Below are positions 53,632 through 63,571 of a DNA stretch of 64,000 nt, one piece after another. A model generated the notes under the pieces. It searched no databases, was not told the origin of the DNA, and saw only the letters and a program-made list of their open reading frames with translations. The first letter of the stretch is position 1; every line of letters starts with the position of its first letter. Made by a program: the position numbers and the translations under genes. Source of the stretch: Alphaproteobacteria bacterium LSUCC0396 (GTDB lineage: Bacteria > Pseudomonadota > Alphaproteobacteria > Puniceispirillales > Puniceispirillaceae); the NCBI GenBank assembly GCA_041228345.1, contig CP166131.1, positions 124,001-188,000 of the forward strand. The letters run 5' to 3'.

Positions 53632-53674
53632 CGCTATCACATTAAAGCATTAATCATTTCAGGATGAGGCGCTG

Positions 53675-53968
53675 GTGAAACGCGACCAGATAGACACGAC
53701 GCATGAAGATGATCTTTTTGACGCCATTCTGGCGTTAAAAAACGCCGATGAGGCGCGCAATTTCTTTTACGACCTGTGCACGCCAACTGAATTAGAGGGG
53801 TTGATCGATCGATGGCGCGTTGCACAAATGCTGGTGAAAAAGGTGCCGTACCGCAAAATTGCCGAGGAAACCAACGTGAGCACTGCAACAATCGTTCGTG
53901 TGGCCCGGTTTTTAAACAACGGTTTTGATGGCTATAAAACAATCATGCAAAGACAGGGTAAGTTATGA
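53675..53968 (+). CDS. TrpR-like YerC/YecD family regulator, first gene of the his operon
   Basis: 97 residues with a GTG start at 53675 behind GATGAGG. It has the TrpR-like all-helical fold: FFYDLCTPTELEGLIDRWRV followed by the helix-turn-helix KIAEETNVSTATIVRVARFL. Its stop overlaps the hisG start (TGA within ATGA). Cotranscription with hisG suggests a histidine-responsive repressor of the operon; ligand and target are inferred from position. Confidence 0.85.
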   Translation: MKRDQIDTTHEDDLFDAILALKNADEARNFFYDLCTPTELEGLIDRWRVAQMLVKKVPYRKIAEETNVSTATIVRVARFLNNGFDGYKTIMQRQGKL

Positions 53969-54855
53969 GTGACGACAAACGGCTGAAAATAGCCATCCAG
54001 AAATCGGGCAGACTTGCCGATATGTCGATACAGCTTCTGGAAAAATGCGGTATTTCGCTGGCCAAAAGCCGTGATCAGCTTTTATGTCGTGCGCAGAATT
54101 TCCCGTTAGATATTTTTCTCGTTCGTGATGACGATATTCCGGCGTTTCTGGCAACCGATGTTTGCCAACTCGGCATTTTAGGGCAGAACGGCCTGTTGGA
54201 AAAGCAGGCGCTTGGCAATGGTAAATTTGCCGGACTTCGCCAGCTATTGCCGCTTGGCTATGGCAAATGTCGCCTGTCGATTGCTGTGCCACATGATTTT
54301 GATTACCAGTCAATCAGCTCACTTAAAGGCAAGGTTATCGCGACATCATATAAGGGGTTATTGGCACAATATCTTGCAGATCACAAAATTGACGCAGATA
54401 TTGTAACGATGCAAGGCGCTGTTGAGGTGGCACCAAGAACACATCTTGCCGATGTGATTTGTGACCTTGTGTCAACTGGCAGTACCTTGGCGTCGAACGG
54501 CCTTGTAGAAAAGGACATCATCCTCGAATCACAGGCGGTGCTTGTGAGCAATCAGATTGATGATCCCAACATTGCCGCATTGGCCGAAAAAGTCACATCG
54601 CGCATTAAGGCGGTGCTGCGCGCGGAAAACAGCCGCTATATCATGCTGAACAGCCCAATTGACTCGCTTGACGCGATCAAGGCAGTGCTGCCCGGCTCGC
54701 AATCTCCAACAGTCATGCCGCTGCAGGGCCGCGATGATATGGTTGCAGTTCACGCTGTCTGCGAGGAGGGGGTGTTCTGGGACACGATGGAAGATCTGAA
54801 AGCCAATGGCGCTAATTCCATTCTTGTTGTTCCCATCGAAAAAATGCTGGATTAA
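53965..54855 (+). CDS. hisG: ATP phosphoribosyltransferase, long form
   Basis: 296 residues. First step of histidine synthesis (ATP + PRPP). Catalytic region: [35 protein letters not shown], the PRPP loop [14 protein letters not shown]. The C-terminal ~75 residues form the regulatory domain (VVPIEKML end), so this is the long, histidine-inhibited form, like the enterobacterial enzyme, rather than the short HisZ-dependent form of many alphaproteobacteria. Confidence 0.96.
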   Translation: MSDDKRLKIAIQKSGRLADMSIQLLEKCGISLAKSRDQLLCRAQNFPLDIFLVRDDDIPAFLATDVCQLGILGQNGLLEKQALGNGKFAGLRQLLPLGYGKCRLSIAVPHDFDYQSISSLKGKVIATSYKGLLAQYLADHKIDADIVTMQGAVEVAPRTHLADVICDLVSTGSTLASNGLVEKDIILESQAVLVSNQIDDPNIAALAEKVTSRIKAVLRAENSRYIMLNSPIDSLDAIKAVLPGSQSPTVMPLQGRDDMVAVHAVCEEGVFWDTMEDLKANGANSILVVPIEKMLD

Positions 54856-54859
54856 CACC

Positions 54860-56536
54860 ATGACAAGCAATTCACTCTCTGAAATGACAGCAATCTGTCA
54901 ACGTGCGCGCCCGGAAATTCTGGCTATGGCTGGTTATGTTTCAGCGCGGTCACTGCAATTACCAGGCAGCCAGACCATCTTTCTGGACGCCAATGAATGC
55001 GCCTATGAGCCTTTTGTTGGTGCCAGCGGCCTGTCACGTTATCCGGCGCAGCAGCCCCAAGCACTAGTCGATGGATTCTGCCGGTGGCTTGACGTTTCAT
55101 CGCGCAATCTGACGATTACCCGCGGCGCGGATGAGGGTATTGATTGCCTGATGCGGGCCTTTTGTGTTCCGGGGGTTGATAATATCGTGATCTGCCCGCC
55201 AACCTTTGCGATGTATGCTCAATCGGCGATGTTGCAGGGTGTGGCCGTAAAATCAGCCATGTTGGACAGCGATTTTGGCCTTGATCTGAAAGCAATTGCC
55301 AAGGCCGTCGATGCGAATACTAAAATGATTTTTGTATGTTCGCCAAATAATCCGACTGCCAACTTGATGGATGCGGCGGCAATCCATAGCCTTTGCGAAG
55401 ACTATGCCGATAGGGCATTGATTGTCGTCGACGAGACCTATATCGAATTTAGTGATCAGCCAAGTATGATTGCCAAGCTGGATCAATTTGCCAATCTGGT
55501 GGTGTTGCGAACCTTATCCAAATCACATGCGGCAGCGGGTTTGCGGTGCGGTGCGGTGGTGGCGCGGGCTGATATCACTGGCTTGTTGCAAAAAGTGTTG
55601 GCGCCATATCCGTTGGCGGTGCCAGTAACGCAGGCGGCATTGACCATTCTTAAGCCCAAAAACACCATGAAATTGGCTGAAAAGCGGGCTGATATTATTG
55701 CGCGCCGTGATGTCTATGCGCGGCAGATGGCGCAATGTGGCGATGTTTTATCGGTTCTGCCGTCAGATGCAAATTATCTGTTACTGATTGTTCGCAATGC
55801 CGCTGATTTTTGCGAAAGGGCGCGCAATGCAGGCATTATCCTGCGCGATCAGTCGCACCAGCCCGGACTGGAGAACGCGGTTCGTATCTCGGTTGGCAGT
55901 GAAACTGAGATGCAGCGACTGCTGGCGGTAATGTCGAGCGAGGCTACAGAGGCCTTGCCAGAACAACGCCGGTTTAGCGTCACCCGAAAAACCAGCGAAA
56001 CCGCAATTTCAGTTACCGTCAATTTAGATCAGGCTGGCCCGGTTAAGATTAATACTGGCGTTGGTTTCTATGATCATATGCTGGATCAGATTGCCAAACA
56101 TGGCGGGTTTTCGCTTGAGCTGGAATGTGATGGTGATTTGCATATTGATCCGCATCATTCGGTTGAAGATTGCGCGATTGCGCTTGGACAGGCTATCCGC
56201 GGTGCGCTAGGCGACAAGCGTGGGATTGGCCGTTATGGGTTTTTCTTGCCCATGGATGAGTCACTGGTAAAGGTTGCGCTTGATTTCGGCGGTCGCTTCT
56301 ATCTGGATTTCAAGGCTGATTTTCCCGAAAGCAATGTTGGCGATTTGCCCTGCGATATGGTGCCTCATGTGTTTTATTCGCTGGCTGAACATATGCAGGC
56401 CAATTTGCATATCGAGGTAACTGGCGAGAACACGCATCACATGGTTGAGGCCTGTTTTAAGGGGTTTGGCCGCGCGTTGCGTCAGGCTATCCGTATCGAG
56501 GGTAACGAGATGCCCAGCACAAAGGGAACATTATGA
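54860..56536 (+). CDS. hisCB: HisC-HisB fusion: histidinol-phosphate aminotransferase + imidazoleglycerol-phosphate dehydratase
   Basis: 558 residues from ATG 54860. Residues ~1-350 are a class I/II aminotransferase of the HisC type: [47 protein letters not shown] and the PLP Lys in [17 protein letters not shown] short linker (residues ~351-370) joins His[37 protein letters not shown] and [20 protein letters not shown], the two metal-binding His clusters. Both active sites look intact. No phosphatase domain of the enterobacterial HisB type is present. There is no stop or frameshift between the domains. Confidence 0.93.
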   Translation: MTSNSLSEMTAICQRARPEILAMAGYVSARSLQLPGSQTIFLDANECAYEPFVGASGLSRYPAQQPQALVDGFCRWLDVSSRNLTITRGADEGIDCLMRAFCVPGVDNIVICPPTFAMYAQSAMLQGVAVKSAMLDSDFGLDLKAIAKAVDANTKMIFVCSPNNPTANLMDAAAIHSLCEDYADRALIVVDETYIEFSDQPSMIAKLDQFANLVVLRTLSKSHAAAGLRCGAVVARADITGLLQKVLAPYPLAVPVTQAALTILKPKNTMKLAEKRADIIARRDVYARQMAQCGDVLSVLPSDANYLLLIVRNAADFCERARNAGIILRDQSHQPGLENAVRISVGSETEMQRLLAVMSSEATEALPEQRRFSVTRKTSETAISVTVNLDQAGPVKINTGVGFYDHMLDQIAKHGGFSLELECDGDLHIDPHHSVEDCAIALGQAIRGALGDKRGIGRYGFFLPMDESLVKVALDFGGRFYLDFKADFPESNVGDLPCDMVPHVFYSLAEHMQANLHIEVTGENTHHMVEACFKGFGRALRQAIRIEGNEMPSTKGTL

Positions 56537-57126
56537 TCGCGATTATCGATAGCGGCGGGGCAAATATCGCCTCGGTTCAATTTGCGCTGGAACGTCTTGG
56601 GGCGGCCTCTATATTAACCGACGATGCCGCCACCATCCGATCCGCCGACAAGGTTTTACTGCCAGGCGTTGGGGCAGCGCCGGTGGCGATGCAGCGTCTT
56701 GCGCAAACCGGGCTTATTGACTGTATCCGAGAATTGACCCAGCCAGTTTTGGGAATTTGCCTTGGAATGCAGCTGTTATTTGCGCGTTCAGCCGAGGGTG
56801 ACACGCCGCTTTTGGGGCTTTTTGCGGCAAATTGTTCAGGCTTCACACCAGCGCCCGGCCGGTCGGTGCCACATATGGGATGGAATCGGCTTGCCCGTCA
56901 GCAAGATCACCCCCTATTGGCCGGCATTGACGACGGCGCACATGTCTATTTTGTGCATAGTTATTTTGCGCCAGTGACGTCCGATACCGTTGCGGCATCG
57001 TCGTATGGCGATGATTTTACCGCGATTGTCGCCAAAAATAACTTTATGGGATGCCAATTTCACCCCGAACGTTCAGGGCCGGTTGGCGCGCAGATTTTAC
57101 GCAATTTTCTGGAGATGCCATCATGA
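56533..57126 (+). CDS. hisH: imidazole glycerol phosphate synthase, glutaminase subunit
   Basis: 197 residues: [20 protein letters not shown] start, nucleophile loop [15 protein letters not shown] (Cys), and CQFHPERSG (His, Glu). Supplies ammonia to HisF. Overlaps hisCB and hisA. Confidence 0.96.
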   Translation: MIAIIDSGGANIASVQFALERLGAASILTDDAATIRSADKVLLPGVGAAPVAMQRLAQTGLIDCIRELTQPVLGICLGMQLLFARSAEGDTPLLGLFAANCSGFTPAPGRSVPHMGWNRLARQQDHPLLAGIDDGAHVYFVHSYFAPVTSDTVAASSYGDDFTAIVAKNNFMGCQFHPERSGPVGAQILRNFLEMPS

Positions 57127-57848
57127 TCATTTACCCCGCAATTGACCTGATTGGCGGTGCAGTTGTGCGTTTGCATAAGGGCGATTTTGATCAATTAACA
57201 AACTATGGCGATGACCCTGTGGCGGTTGCGCAATCCTATGCTGATGCGGGTGCTGACTGGTTACATCTGGTGGATCTTGATGGTGCAAAAAACCCTGATA
57301 ACCGGCAGATTGATCTGATTGCAAAGATTATCAGCAGCACCGGCCTAAAGGTACAGACAGGTGGCGGCATTCGGTCATTCGACGATGTTGCTGCACTGGT
57401 TGACGCTGGCGCAAGCCGAATCGTAATCGGAAGCCTCGCAGTTCGTGACCCTGCCACCACCAAAGGTATTTTTGCCGCTTTCGGAGCTGAGAAAATTTGC
57501 CTAGCTGCCGATGTGATTTGGCAAAATGACGGGTTTTATATTGCGGTTTCTGGCTGGCAAGAGGCCAGCAGCCTGTCTTTATTTGATTTTATCGAAACCT
57601 ATCAAGACGACGGACTTCGTCATGCACTTTGCACCGATATTGATCGTGACGGCACATTAAACGGTTGTAATCGCGACCTTTATCAAGAAGTAAAACAAAA
57701 ATATCCGCAAGTGCAATTGCAAGCATCTGGCGGGGTCAGCGCGCTAGCCGACCTTGATGGATTGACCGCCGATGGGGTGATTATTGGTAAGGCGCTCTAT
57801 GAGGGGCGCTTTACCGTTGCCCAAGCATTGGAGGCGGTCGCATGTTAA
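57123..57848 (+). CDS. hisA: ProFAR isomerase HisA
   Basis: 241-residue TIM barrel from ATG 57123 ([20 protein letters not shown]). Two half-barrel repeats with [12 protein letters not shown] and [13 protein letters not shown]. Catalytic Asp in PAIDLIGG and [10 protein letters not shown]. Overlaps hisH (ATGA) and hisF. Confidence 0.96.
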   Translation: MIIYPAIDLIGGAVVRLHKGDFDQLTNYGDDPVAVAQSYADAGADWLHLVDLDGAKNPDNRQIDLIAKIISSTGLKVQTGGGIRSFDDVAALVDAGASRIVIGSLAVRDPATTKGIFAAFGAEKICLAADVIWQNDGFYIAVSGWQEASSLSLFDFIETYQDDGLRHALCTDIDRDGTLNGCNRDLYQEVKQKYPQVQLQASGGVSALADLDGLTADGVIIGKALYEGRFTVAQALEAVAC

Positions 57849-58609
57849 CCAAACGGATTATCGCCTGTCTTGATGTTAAAGACGGCCGCGTTGTGAAAGG
57901 CGTGCAATTTCGTAACCATGTTGATATGGGCGATATTTTAGACCTTAGCCAGCGTTATGCCGACGAGGGCGTTGACGAATTGGTGTTCTATGACATTACC
58001 GCCAGCAGTGATGGGCGCGTTGTCGACAAGGGCTGGGTTAACCAGATTGCCCGCCGGATTAACATTCCTTTTTGTGTGGCCGGCGGTATTCGCACGATTG
58101 CCGATGCCAAAGCGATCCTGAATGATGGCGCCGACAAAATTTCGGTAAATTCACCTGCTTTGGAACGGCCTGAATTTATCTCCGAACTGGCTGCCAGTTT
58201 TGGTACACAATGCGTTGTTGCTGGCATTGATAGCAGGCGCGAAGGCGATAAATTACATGTTTATCAATACACTGGGGATGAAACTAAAACCATTAAGTCA
58301 AAACGGGATTCAGTGTCATGGGCACGCGAACTTACCCGCCTTGGTGCTGGTGAGATCGTGTTGAACTGCATGAATAATGACGGCGTTCGTCAGGGTTACG
58401 ACATTGAACAGCTTGCGGCGGTGCGTGCTGCGGTAACTGTGCCGGTTATCGCCTCGGGCGGGGCCGGAGACTATGCTCATTTTGCCGATTTATTCCGGCA
58501 AACCGATATTGATGGCGCATTGGCAGCATCGGTATTCCATAGCGGTAAAATTCCCATTCCGGACTTAAAAGCCTATCTGAAATCAGCAGCAATCGAAGTG
58601 CGAGTTTAG
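57842..58609 (+). CDS. hisF: imidazole glycerol phosphate synthase, cyclase subunit
   Basis: 255-residue TIM barrel: [42 protein letters not shown] and [15 protein letters not shown]. Catalytic Asp residues in ACLDVKDG and [14 protein letters not shown]. Overlaps hisA by 7 bp. Confidence 0.97.
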   Translation: MLTKRIIACLDVKDGRVVKGVQFRNHVDMGDILDLSQRYADEGVDELVFYDITASSDGRVVDKGWVNQIARRINIPFCVAGGIRTIADAKAILNDGADKISVNSPALERPEFISELAASFGTQCVVAGIDSRREGDKLHVYQYTGDETKTIKSKRDSVSWARELTRLGAGEIVLNCMNNDGVRQGYDIEQLAAVRAAVTVPVIASGGAGDYAHFADLFRQTDIDGALAASVFHSGKIPIPDLKAYLKSAAIEVRV

Positions 58610-58611
58610 TC

Positions 58612-59223
58612 ATGCCAGATATAAATCTTAATCAAATTGACTGGGATAAGGGCGACGGGCTGGTACCAGCCATCATCCAGAACTCATCGAGCGGTCAGGT
58701 GCTTATGCTTGGCTATATGAATCGTAATGCGCTTGAGCAAACGCTGAGCAGCGGTAAGGTAACTTTTTTCAGCCGCTCAAAGAATCGGCTATGGACAAAG
58801 GGCGAGGCCTCTGGCAACTGGCTTGATTTCATCAGTGGTGAAATTGACTGCGATGCCGATACAATCCTCATTCAGGCGCGCCCGCAAGGCCCAGCTTGCC
58901 ATACCGGCACAAGAACCTGCTTCAATGATTCCACGCCCAGCAATATAGTTTTTCTGGATAAATTAGCAGCGCTGATTGCCGAACGTCATAAGACCATGCC
59001 TCACGGCAGCTATACCACCAGCCTATTTACCGAGGGCAAGGCCCGCATCGCCCAGAAGGTCGGCGAAGAGGGGGTGGAACTGGCATTGGCACGAATGAAG
59101 GATGAAAGCAAAGAAATGGCGAATGAGGCGGCTGATTTGCTGTTCCATATGATGGTGTTGCTAGAAGATGCCGGCCTATCATTAGCCGATGCGGTAACGG
59201 TTTTAGAAGCGCGCCACAAATAG
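58612..59223 (+). CDS. hisIE: bifunctional phosphoribosyl-AMP cyclohydrolase / phosphoribosyl-ATP pyrophosphatase
   Basis: 203 residues. The HisI half (1-115) has VLMLGYMNRNALEQTL, FFSRSKNRLWTKGEASGN and the metal-binding EIDCDADTILIQ and PACHTGTRTCF. The HisE half (from about residue 120) has SYTTSLFTEGKARIAQKVGE (part of a longer motif) with EGVELALA and EAADLLFHMMVLL. Fused HisIE is the rule in enterobacteria; many alphaproteobacteria keep the genes apart. Last gene of the operon. Confidence 0.95.
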   Translation: MPDINLNQIDWDKGDGLVPAIIQNSSSGQVLMLGYMNRNALEQTLSSGKVTFFSRSKNRLWTKGEASGNWLDFISGEIDCDADTILIQARPQGPACHTGTRTCFNDSTPSNIVFLDKLAALIAERHKTMPHGSYTTSLFTEGKARIAQKVGEEGVELALARMKDESKEMANEAADLLFHMMVLLEDAGLSLADAVTVLEARHK

Positions 59224-59273
59224 GCAGCAAACACACCGAAACGCACCAAGACACACCGAGACATAAAAAAAAA

Positions 59274-59477
59274 TCACTTGGGTGGCGCAATGCAACGCCC
59301 AGAATTAACTGTGGCAAGCTCACCCTCCACATCCGCTCCGAATACAGACCCAAGTGGAAGTGCAAACAAAAAGACTGGCGCCGCATCACCGGTAGCAGCG
59401 TTATTTTGCTGTTTCGTAAGAGCGTTCATCTGAGCTTGCTTTTGCGCCAACATTGTTCTGGTTTCCGCGCAAGACAA
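59274..59477 (-). pseudogene. probable remnant of a small lipoprotein gene
   Basis: 67-codon frame beginning at TTG 59477 with an in-frame stop three codons upstream and no signal peptide. The sequence CAETRTMLAQKQAQMNAL and FLFALPLGSVFGADVEGELA resembles the mature part of small alphaproteobacterial lipoproteins I know by pattern. It appears to lack the export signal and the usual end, so I read it as a decayed copy. Low confidence. Confidence 0.35.
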
Positions 59478-59864
59478 CCCCTTTTAATTGGCAGAGGGGA
59501 CTGCAGTGGGTGCAACCGTGCTAGCCCTCGAAGTTAACAGTTGTGATGTCCGCATTTATTTTTTTTAGGCAATGGCTAAAAAGCGTTTTTTTATCGCTTG
59601 CCCTTTTTTGATCGTCAAAGATCAATCGCTTGCCCTAGTTAGACAAACGTCAAACACCAGCAAACCAATGATCACGCCCTGTCACAGCGGTATCAAGCGA
59701 TAACAGAGGGTTGTGCGAGGGCTAAGGTTATGGTTGACCCAAATCAAGCGATGGACTTCACGCATAATCGCGTGACGAAATCGGCCCAGAGGGGCAAGCG
59801 ATTAGATAGCTTTCATCCAGTGACGAAAACGTAGTTAAAGCACTGATTTTACGGAAGAAAGAAA
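59478..59864. other. 387-bp spacer with five copies of the octamer CAAGCGAT
   Basis: No gene seen. ATCGCTTG at 59593 and 59625; CAAGCGAT at 59694, 59745 and 59795; a sixth copy lies inside the tRNA-Asn anticodon arm next door. Confidence 0.6.
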
Positions 59865-59939
59865 TGGCTCCCCGGGACGGATTCGAACCGCCGGCCAAGC
59901 GATTAACAGTCGCTTGCTCTACCGCTGAGCTACCGGGGA
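59865..59939 (-). tRNA. tRNA-Asn (anticodon GTT)
   Basis: On the minus strand: acceptor TCCCCGG pairs with CCGGGGA, D-arm GCTCAGCGGTAGAGC, anticodon GTT in loop CTGTTAA, T-arm GGTTCGAATCC, encoded CCA at 59867-59865. Confidence 0.97.
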
Positions 59940-60059
59940 ATAGTGCCTTGCCAAGCGTTATACAGAACAAAAATTGATATGCAAGCCTGTTTTCGAGCAA
60001 AATTACCCAGAGCCGGTCAAAACCGAAATCTACCTGCTAAAAATGGCTTTTTGTCCGCG

Positions 60060-61124
60060 CTAGCGAGAGTCGAGTTCAGCGAGCTTGCCGGCAAGCCGGT
60101 GGATATCGTCATCATCAAGCGCGGTTGCTGTGAGCGCTAGAATATCAGTCAGCGGCCTCGATGCAGTTGAGCGCGCATAGGACGGGTCATAATGCGTTTC
60201 GAGCAAGCTGCGAACAAAGCGGCTCCAGTCACCGGTCTTAATCATGTCCTGCCATTCGGCAAGGGTTGCCGCGCTATAGCGATGGCGAAGCCCCATAAGC
60301 AGTTCCATCACGTTTTCATGCTGTTCAATAATGTGATGATAATCGCGCTGCAGAAAGGCGATACGCGCGTCAATGGGGGCAACAAGGCTGACACGGCTTG
60401 CTTGCCGCATAGACGCCCATAGGGCAGCTGGAACGTGTATCTGGCCAATCTTGTTGCTTTCAGCCTCGATAAAAACTGGCCGTGCCGGATCAAATTTCAA
60501 CATGACCGACAGCAAATGTGATTCAAACAGCCGCTGGGCAGGCTGCGGCGACCCCGGTTCGCTGCCAAGTAACGAGCCGCGATGATTGGCAAGTGCCTCA
60601 AGATCCAAGACCTGCATACCCATAGTTGCAGCTGCCCGTAAAATATGGGTTTTGGCGGTACCGGTTGCGCCCGATAACACAATCAGCCGAAACCGCGCTG
60701 GCACGTCATCCAGCTGATCCAAAACGGTCTTGCGATAGGCTTTGTAGCCCCCCTCAATGACTGTGCTGTGCCAGCCAATATCGCTGAAGATGCGCGCCAT
60801 CGCACCGCTTCGCTGACCACCCCGCCAGCAATAGATCAGCGGCCGCCAATCACGGTCTTTCGTGGCAAGCTGGCTTTGCAGATGTGCGGCAATGTTTTTC
60901 GCCACAAGTGCCGCCCCGGCGCGTTTGGCCTCAAACGGGTTTACTTGTTTGTAGAGGGTGCCAATTTGCGCGCGCTCATCATCATCAAGCACCGGCAGAT
61001 TAATCGCGCCCGGCATATGATCATCAGCAAATTCAGCTGGTGAACGCACGTCAATAATGCTGTCAAAACTGGCTTTTTTGATCACATCCAGATCGGCCGA
61101 AATGCGATTAATGGGTGTCGACAT
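60060..61124 (-). CDS. mnmH: tRNA 2-selenouridine synthase
   Basis: 354 residues (also called SelU/YbbB). The N-terminal rhodanese domain has SIIDVRSPAEFADDHMPGA and the active Cys in LIYCWRGGQRSGAM. It is followed by a P-loop domain, LIVLSGATGTAKTHILRA. It replaces sulfur by selenium in the wobble 2-thiouridine of tRNAs using selenophosphate. It is next to selD on the same strand, so supply and use of selenophosphate are encoded together. Confidence 0.94.
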   Translation of the reverse strand: MSTPINRISADLDVIKKASFDSIIDVRSPAEFADDHMPGAINLPVLDDDERAQIGTLYKQVNPFEAKRAGAALVAKNIAAHLQSQLATKDRDWRPLIYCWRGGQRSGAMARIFSDIGWHSTVIEGGYKAYRKTVLDQLDDVPARFRLIVLSGATGTAKTHILRAAATMGMQVLDLEALANHRGSLLGSEPGSPQPAQRLFESHLLSVMLKFDPARPVFIEAESNKIGQIHVPAALWASMRQASRVSLVAPIDARIAFLQRDYHHIIEQHENVMELLMGLRHRYSAATLAEWQDMIKTGDWSRFVRSLLETHYDPSYARSTASRPLTDILALTATALDDDDIHRLAGKLAELDSR

Positions 61125-61186
61125 TTATTCGGCCTCACAGCAAAAAGAGATTATCTGGGTATATCGCATCATTTTGGCAAAGCCTC

Positions 61187-63526
61187 TCAATGATCGCTCG
61201 TTTGGGGCAATTTACCGGTTAACATGATGCCATCATGGCTGCATTCAAGCCTGCCAATAACCGCAGCGGCAATACCATCACCCCGCAATTCATCAATCAG
61301 CCTTGTTGCGGCGTCTAACCGGAAAACACCAAGCAAGCCACCACTGGTTTGCGGATCAAACAGGGTTTCAATATGCGCAGCAAAATATCTGGCAGCCGCA
61401 TGATCAATCTGACGGGAATTCAAAACCACCGCCGCGCGGTTTTGATCATGCAGGCTTGACCTAATGCCAGACGATATCAGCGTTAGCGCACCATCAAGTA
61501 CGGGCAGGGCGGAAAGGTCAATCATGCACCCCCTAGCCCCCACGCGAAGGCTTAGGTTCTGGGCGTGACGCGCCAACCCGAAACCAGTGATATCGGTCGC
61601 GCCAATAGCCCCTTTTTCAGCGAATTTCTGCGCAGCAATCATGTTTGATTTCGCCATCTGGGCGATCGCGGCATCGACCCATTCAGCTTTGGCAACGAGC
61701 TGCATCTGCCCCGCCATAATCACTCCGTTACCAATCGGTTTTGTTAGCACCAGAACAAGATCATCCAGACTGTCATCGCCGTGAGCGGCTTGAGCGGCTT
61801 TCGTGGCTTGCGCCGCTATCTTGGCCTGACAATATCCGGTGACGGAAAACCCGACCGATAGCGCACCGCCTTCACTGGTATGACCGCCATTTAGCCGGAC
61901 CCCATCTTCGCTTAGCGCGCATAACCCGCCAGCAAGAATTTGCGTCAATTGATTGGTCTGGATCGTCAAACTGGCTTCGGGAAGGTTAATAATTGCCAGC
62001 GCCGAGGTTGGCGTTGCCAATGCTGCATAAAGATCACTCAACGCATGAACAGCGGCGATCCGGCCAAGCAAAAACGGATCAGAGACAATTTCCGACAAGA
62101 CATCAACCGATTGCACCAGCTTGCTGCCAGCCGGCGGCGCATCCATCATCGCAGCATCGCTCTCAATCCCCTGATCTGGCATCAATGCACGCTCGGCACC
62201 CTGTGATATCGCTAAATTTACAGCATCTTCCAGCGCGGTCGCCAAAACTGCGTGACTAGCCTTGGCTGCACAGCCAAGACACCGCATGGCCGCATAGGCT
62301 GGATCATTGGCACGCGAGCCCGATCCGGCATCATCCTTGGCGTCTTGCTGGATATTTTGACCGCCATCAAGTCCTGCAAATGGCGCCGGCGCAGGCAAGG
62401 CGGGCATTGATAGATTCTGATATTTCGCCATAAACCGCCGGTCGATCCAGTATTTCAAGGCCAAAAACCAGTCCGCCTTAACGCCGAATTGCCCCCAAGA
62501 TGCAATTGCGCCGCCATCAGCACAGCCAATGATGGCAAGGTAGCGTTTTTGCGCAGCCCATTTTTTCAACCTGCTCCCGTGCAGATATTTGCGCAAATTC
62601 TTGGCCAGAACCGGCCCGGCCCGTACCGCAAAAACACCTGCCTTTGGCCGCGGATCAGCCTCAATCGTCGCAATGTCACCAGCTGCAAAAATATAGGGGT
62701 GGCTTGTTGATTGCAGCGTTTGCCGAACCGCAAGGAAGCCATTTTTATCACGCGTAAGACTGGTCGAACTCAACCAGCGCGGCGGGCGCACTGCCGATAC
62801 CAGAAACCCGGCGTCAAATTCCTCAAACTTATCACCAAAGTGCAAACGTCCAGCCTCGACGGTATCTACCTCACATCCCAGCCGAAGCCGAATATCAGCT
62901 TTATGCAACGCCGCAAGCATAAGCTGGCCAGCACGAGGCGACATTTGTGATAGCAATTTAAGCGAGCGGCTATAAAGCGTCATTTGCGGCACAACCCCAT
63001 GGCTTTGCCAGCGTTTCCTGAGCGCCAAGGCCAATTCGCACCCAGCCGCGCCGCCGCCAATTACCGCAATCCGTTTTGGCAAGCCATCAGCGCGCAAACC
63101 ATCAAAAGCCTGCTGGAATTTGGCAATCGGTTTTACCGGTATCAGATGATCAACGGCTCCCTTAATTGCGTCTAAATCAGGCTGTCCACCAATATTAATT
63201 GATAACAAATCAAAATGCAGCGGTGGCCGATCGTCAAAGAACAGCGTGCGACCATCAGCATCAATGCCGCTGCAGGGCGCCACAATCAGCCTGGCCCCGG
63301 CAAACTGGGCCAGATGGGCTAGGTCAATGTGCAAATCATCATCGTCCCACACACCTTCAACATAGGCCGGAAGCATACCGGAATAGGGCGTGCGTGTCGT
63401 TGAAGTCACAATCGTTAGCCGCAAACCCGGAACCGGATTCATCGCAAAGCTTTTGATTGCGGCGATTTGTGCATGGCCGCCACCAAGAAAGACCAGATCG
63501 GCCAAAATGGGAGGTTCGCGTTCCAT
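61187..63526 (-). CDS. selD: NADH dehydrogenase-like flavoprotein fused to selenide, water dikinase (SelD)
   Basis: 779 residues. The N-terminal ~375 residues are a type II NADH dehydrogenase-like pyridine nucleotide-disulfide oxidoreductase (VFLGGGHAQIAAIKSF, RIAVIGGGAAGCELALAL, YIFAAGDIATIEADPRPKAG). The C-terminal part from about residue 415 is SelD (CLGCAAKASHAVLATALEDA, SVDVLSEIVSDPFLLGRIAA, LNGGHTSEGGALSVGFSV, GATDITGFGLARHA). The catalytic position is Cys, not Sec. SelD makes selenophosphate from selenide and ATP. This fusion is known in several bacteria; the flavoprotein may deliver reduced selenium. Confidence 0.93.
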   Translation of the reverse strand: MEREPPILADLVFLGGGHAQIAAIKSFAMNPVPGLRLTIVTSTTRTPYSGMLPAYVEGVWDDDDLHIDLAHLAQFAGARLIVAPCSGIDADGRTLFFDDRPPLHFDLLSINIGGQPDLDAIKGAVDHLIPVKPIAKFQQAFDGLRADGLPKRIAVIGGGAAGCELALALRKRWQSHGVVPQMTLYSRSLKLLSQMSPRAGQLMLAALHKADIRLRLGCEVDTVEAGRLHFGDKFEEFDAGFLVSAVRPPRWLSSTSLTRDKNGFLAVRQTLQSTSHPYIFAAGDIATIEADPRPKAGVFAVRAGPVLAKNLRKYLHGSRLKKWAAQKRYLAIIGCADGGAIASWGQFGVKADWFLALKYWIDRRFMAKYQNLSMPALPAPAPFAGLDGGQNIQQDAKDDAGSGSRANDPAYAAMRCLGCAAKASHAVLATALEDAVNLAISQGAERALMPDQGIESDAAMMDAPPAGSKLVQSVDVLSEIVSDPFLLGRIAAVHALSDLYAALATPTSALAIINLPEASLTIQTNQLTQILAGGLCALSEDGVRLNGGHTSEGGALSVGFSVTGYCQAKIAAQATKAAQAAHGDDSLDDLVLVLTKPIGNGVIMAGQMQLVAKAEWVDAAIAQMAKSNMIAAQKFAEKGAIGATDITGFGLARHAQNLSLRVGARGCMIDLSALPVLDGALTLISSGIRSSLHDQNRAAVVLNSRQIDHAAARYFAAHIETLFDPQTSGGLLGVFRLDAATRLIDELRGDGIAAAVIGRLECSHDGIMLTGKLPQTSDH

Positions 63527-63571
63527 CTTTAACGTGCTTTGGGCTCAACCGGCCTTTTCTGTTGCGTCGGG

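Noticed and set aside
61187-63526. Selenocysteine (in-frame TGA) in SelD
   Set aside because: The catalytic position is read as Cys in an uninterrupted frame.
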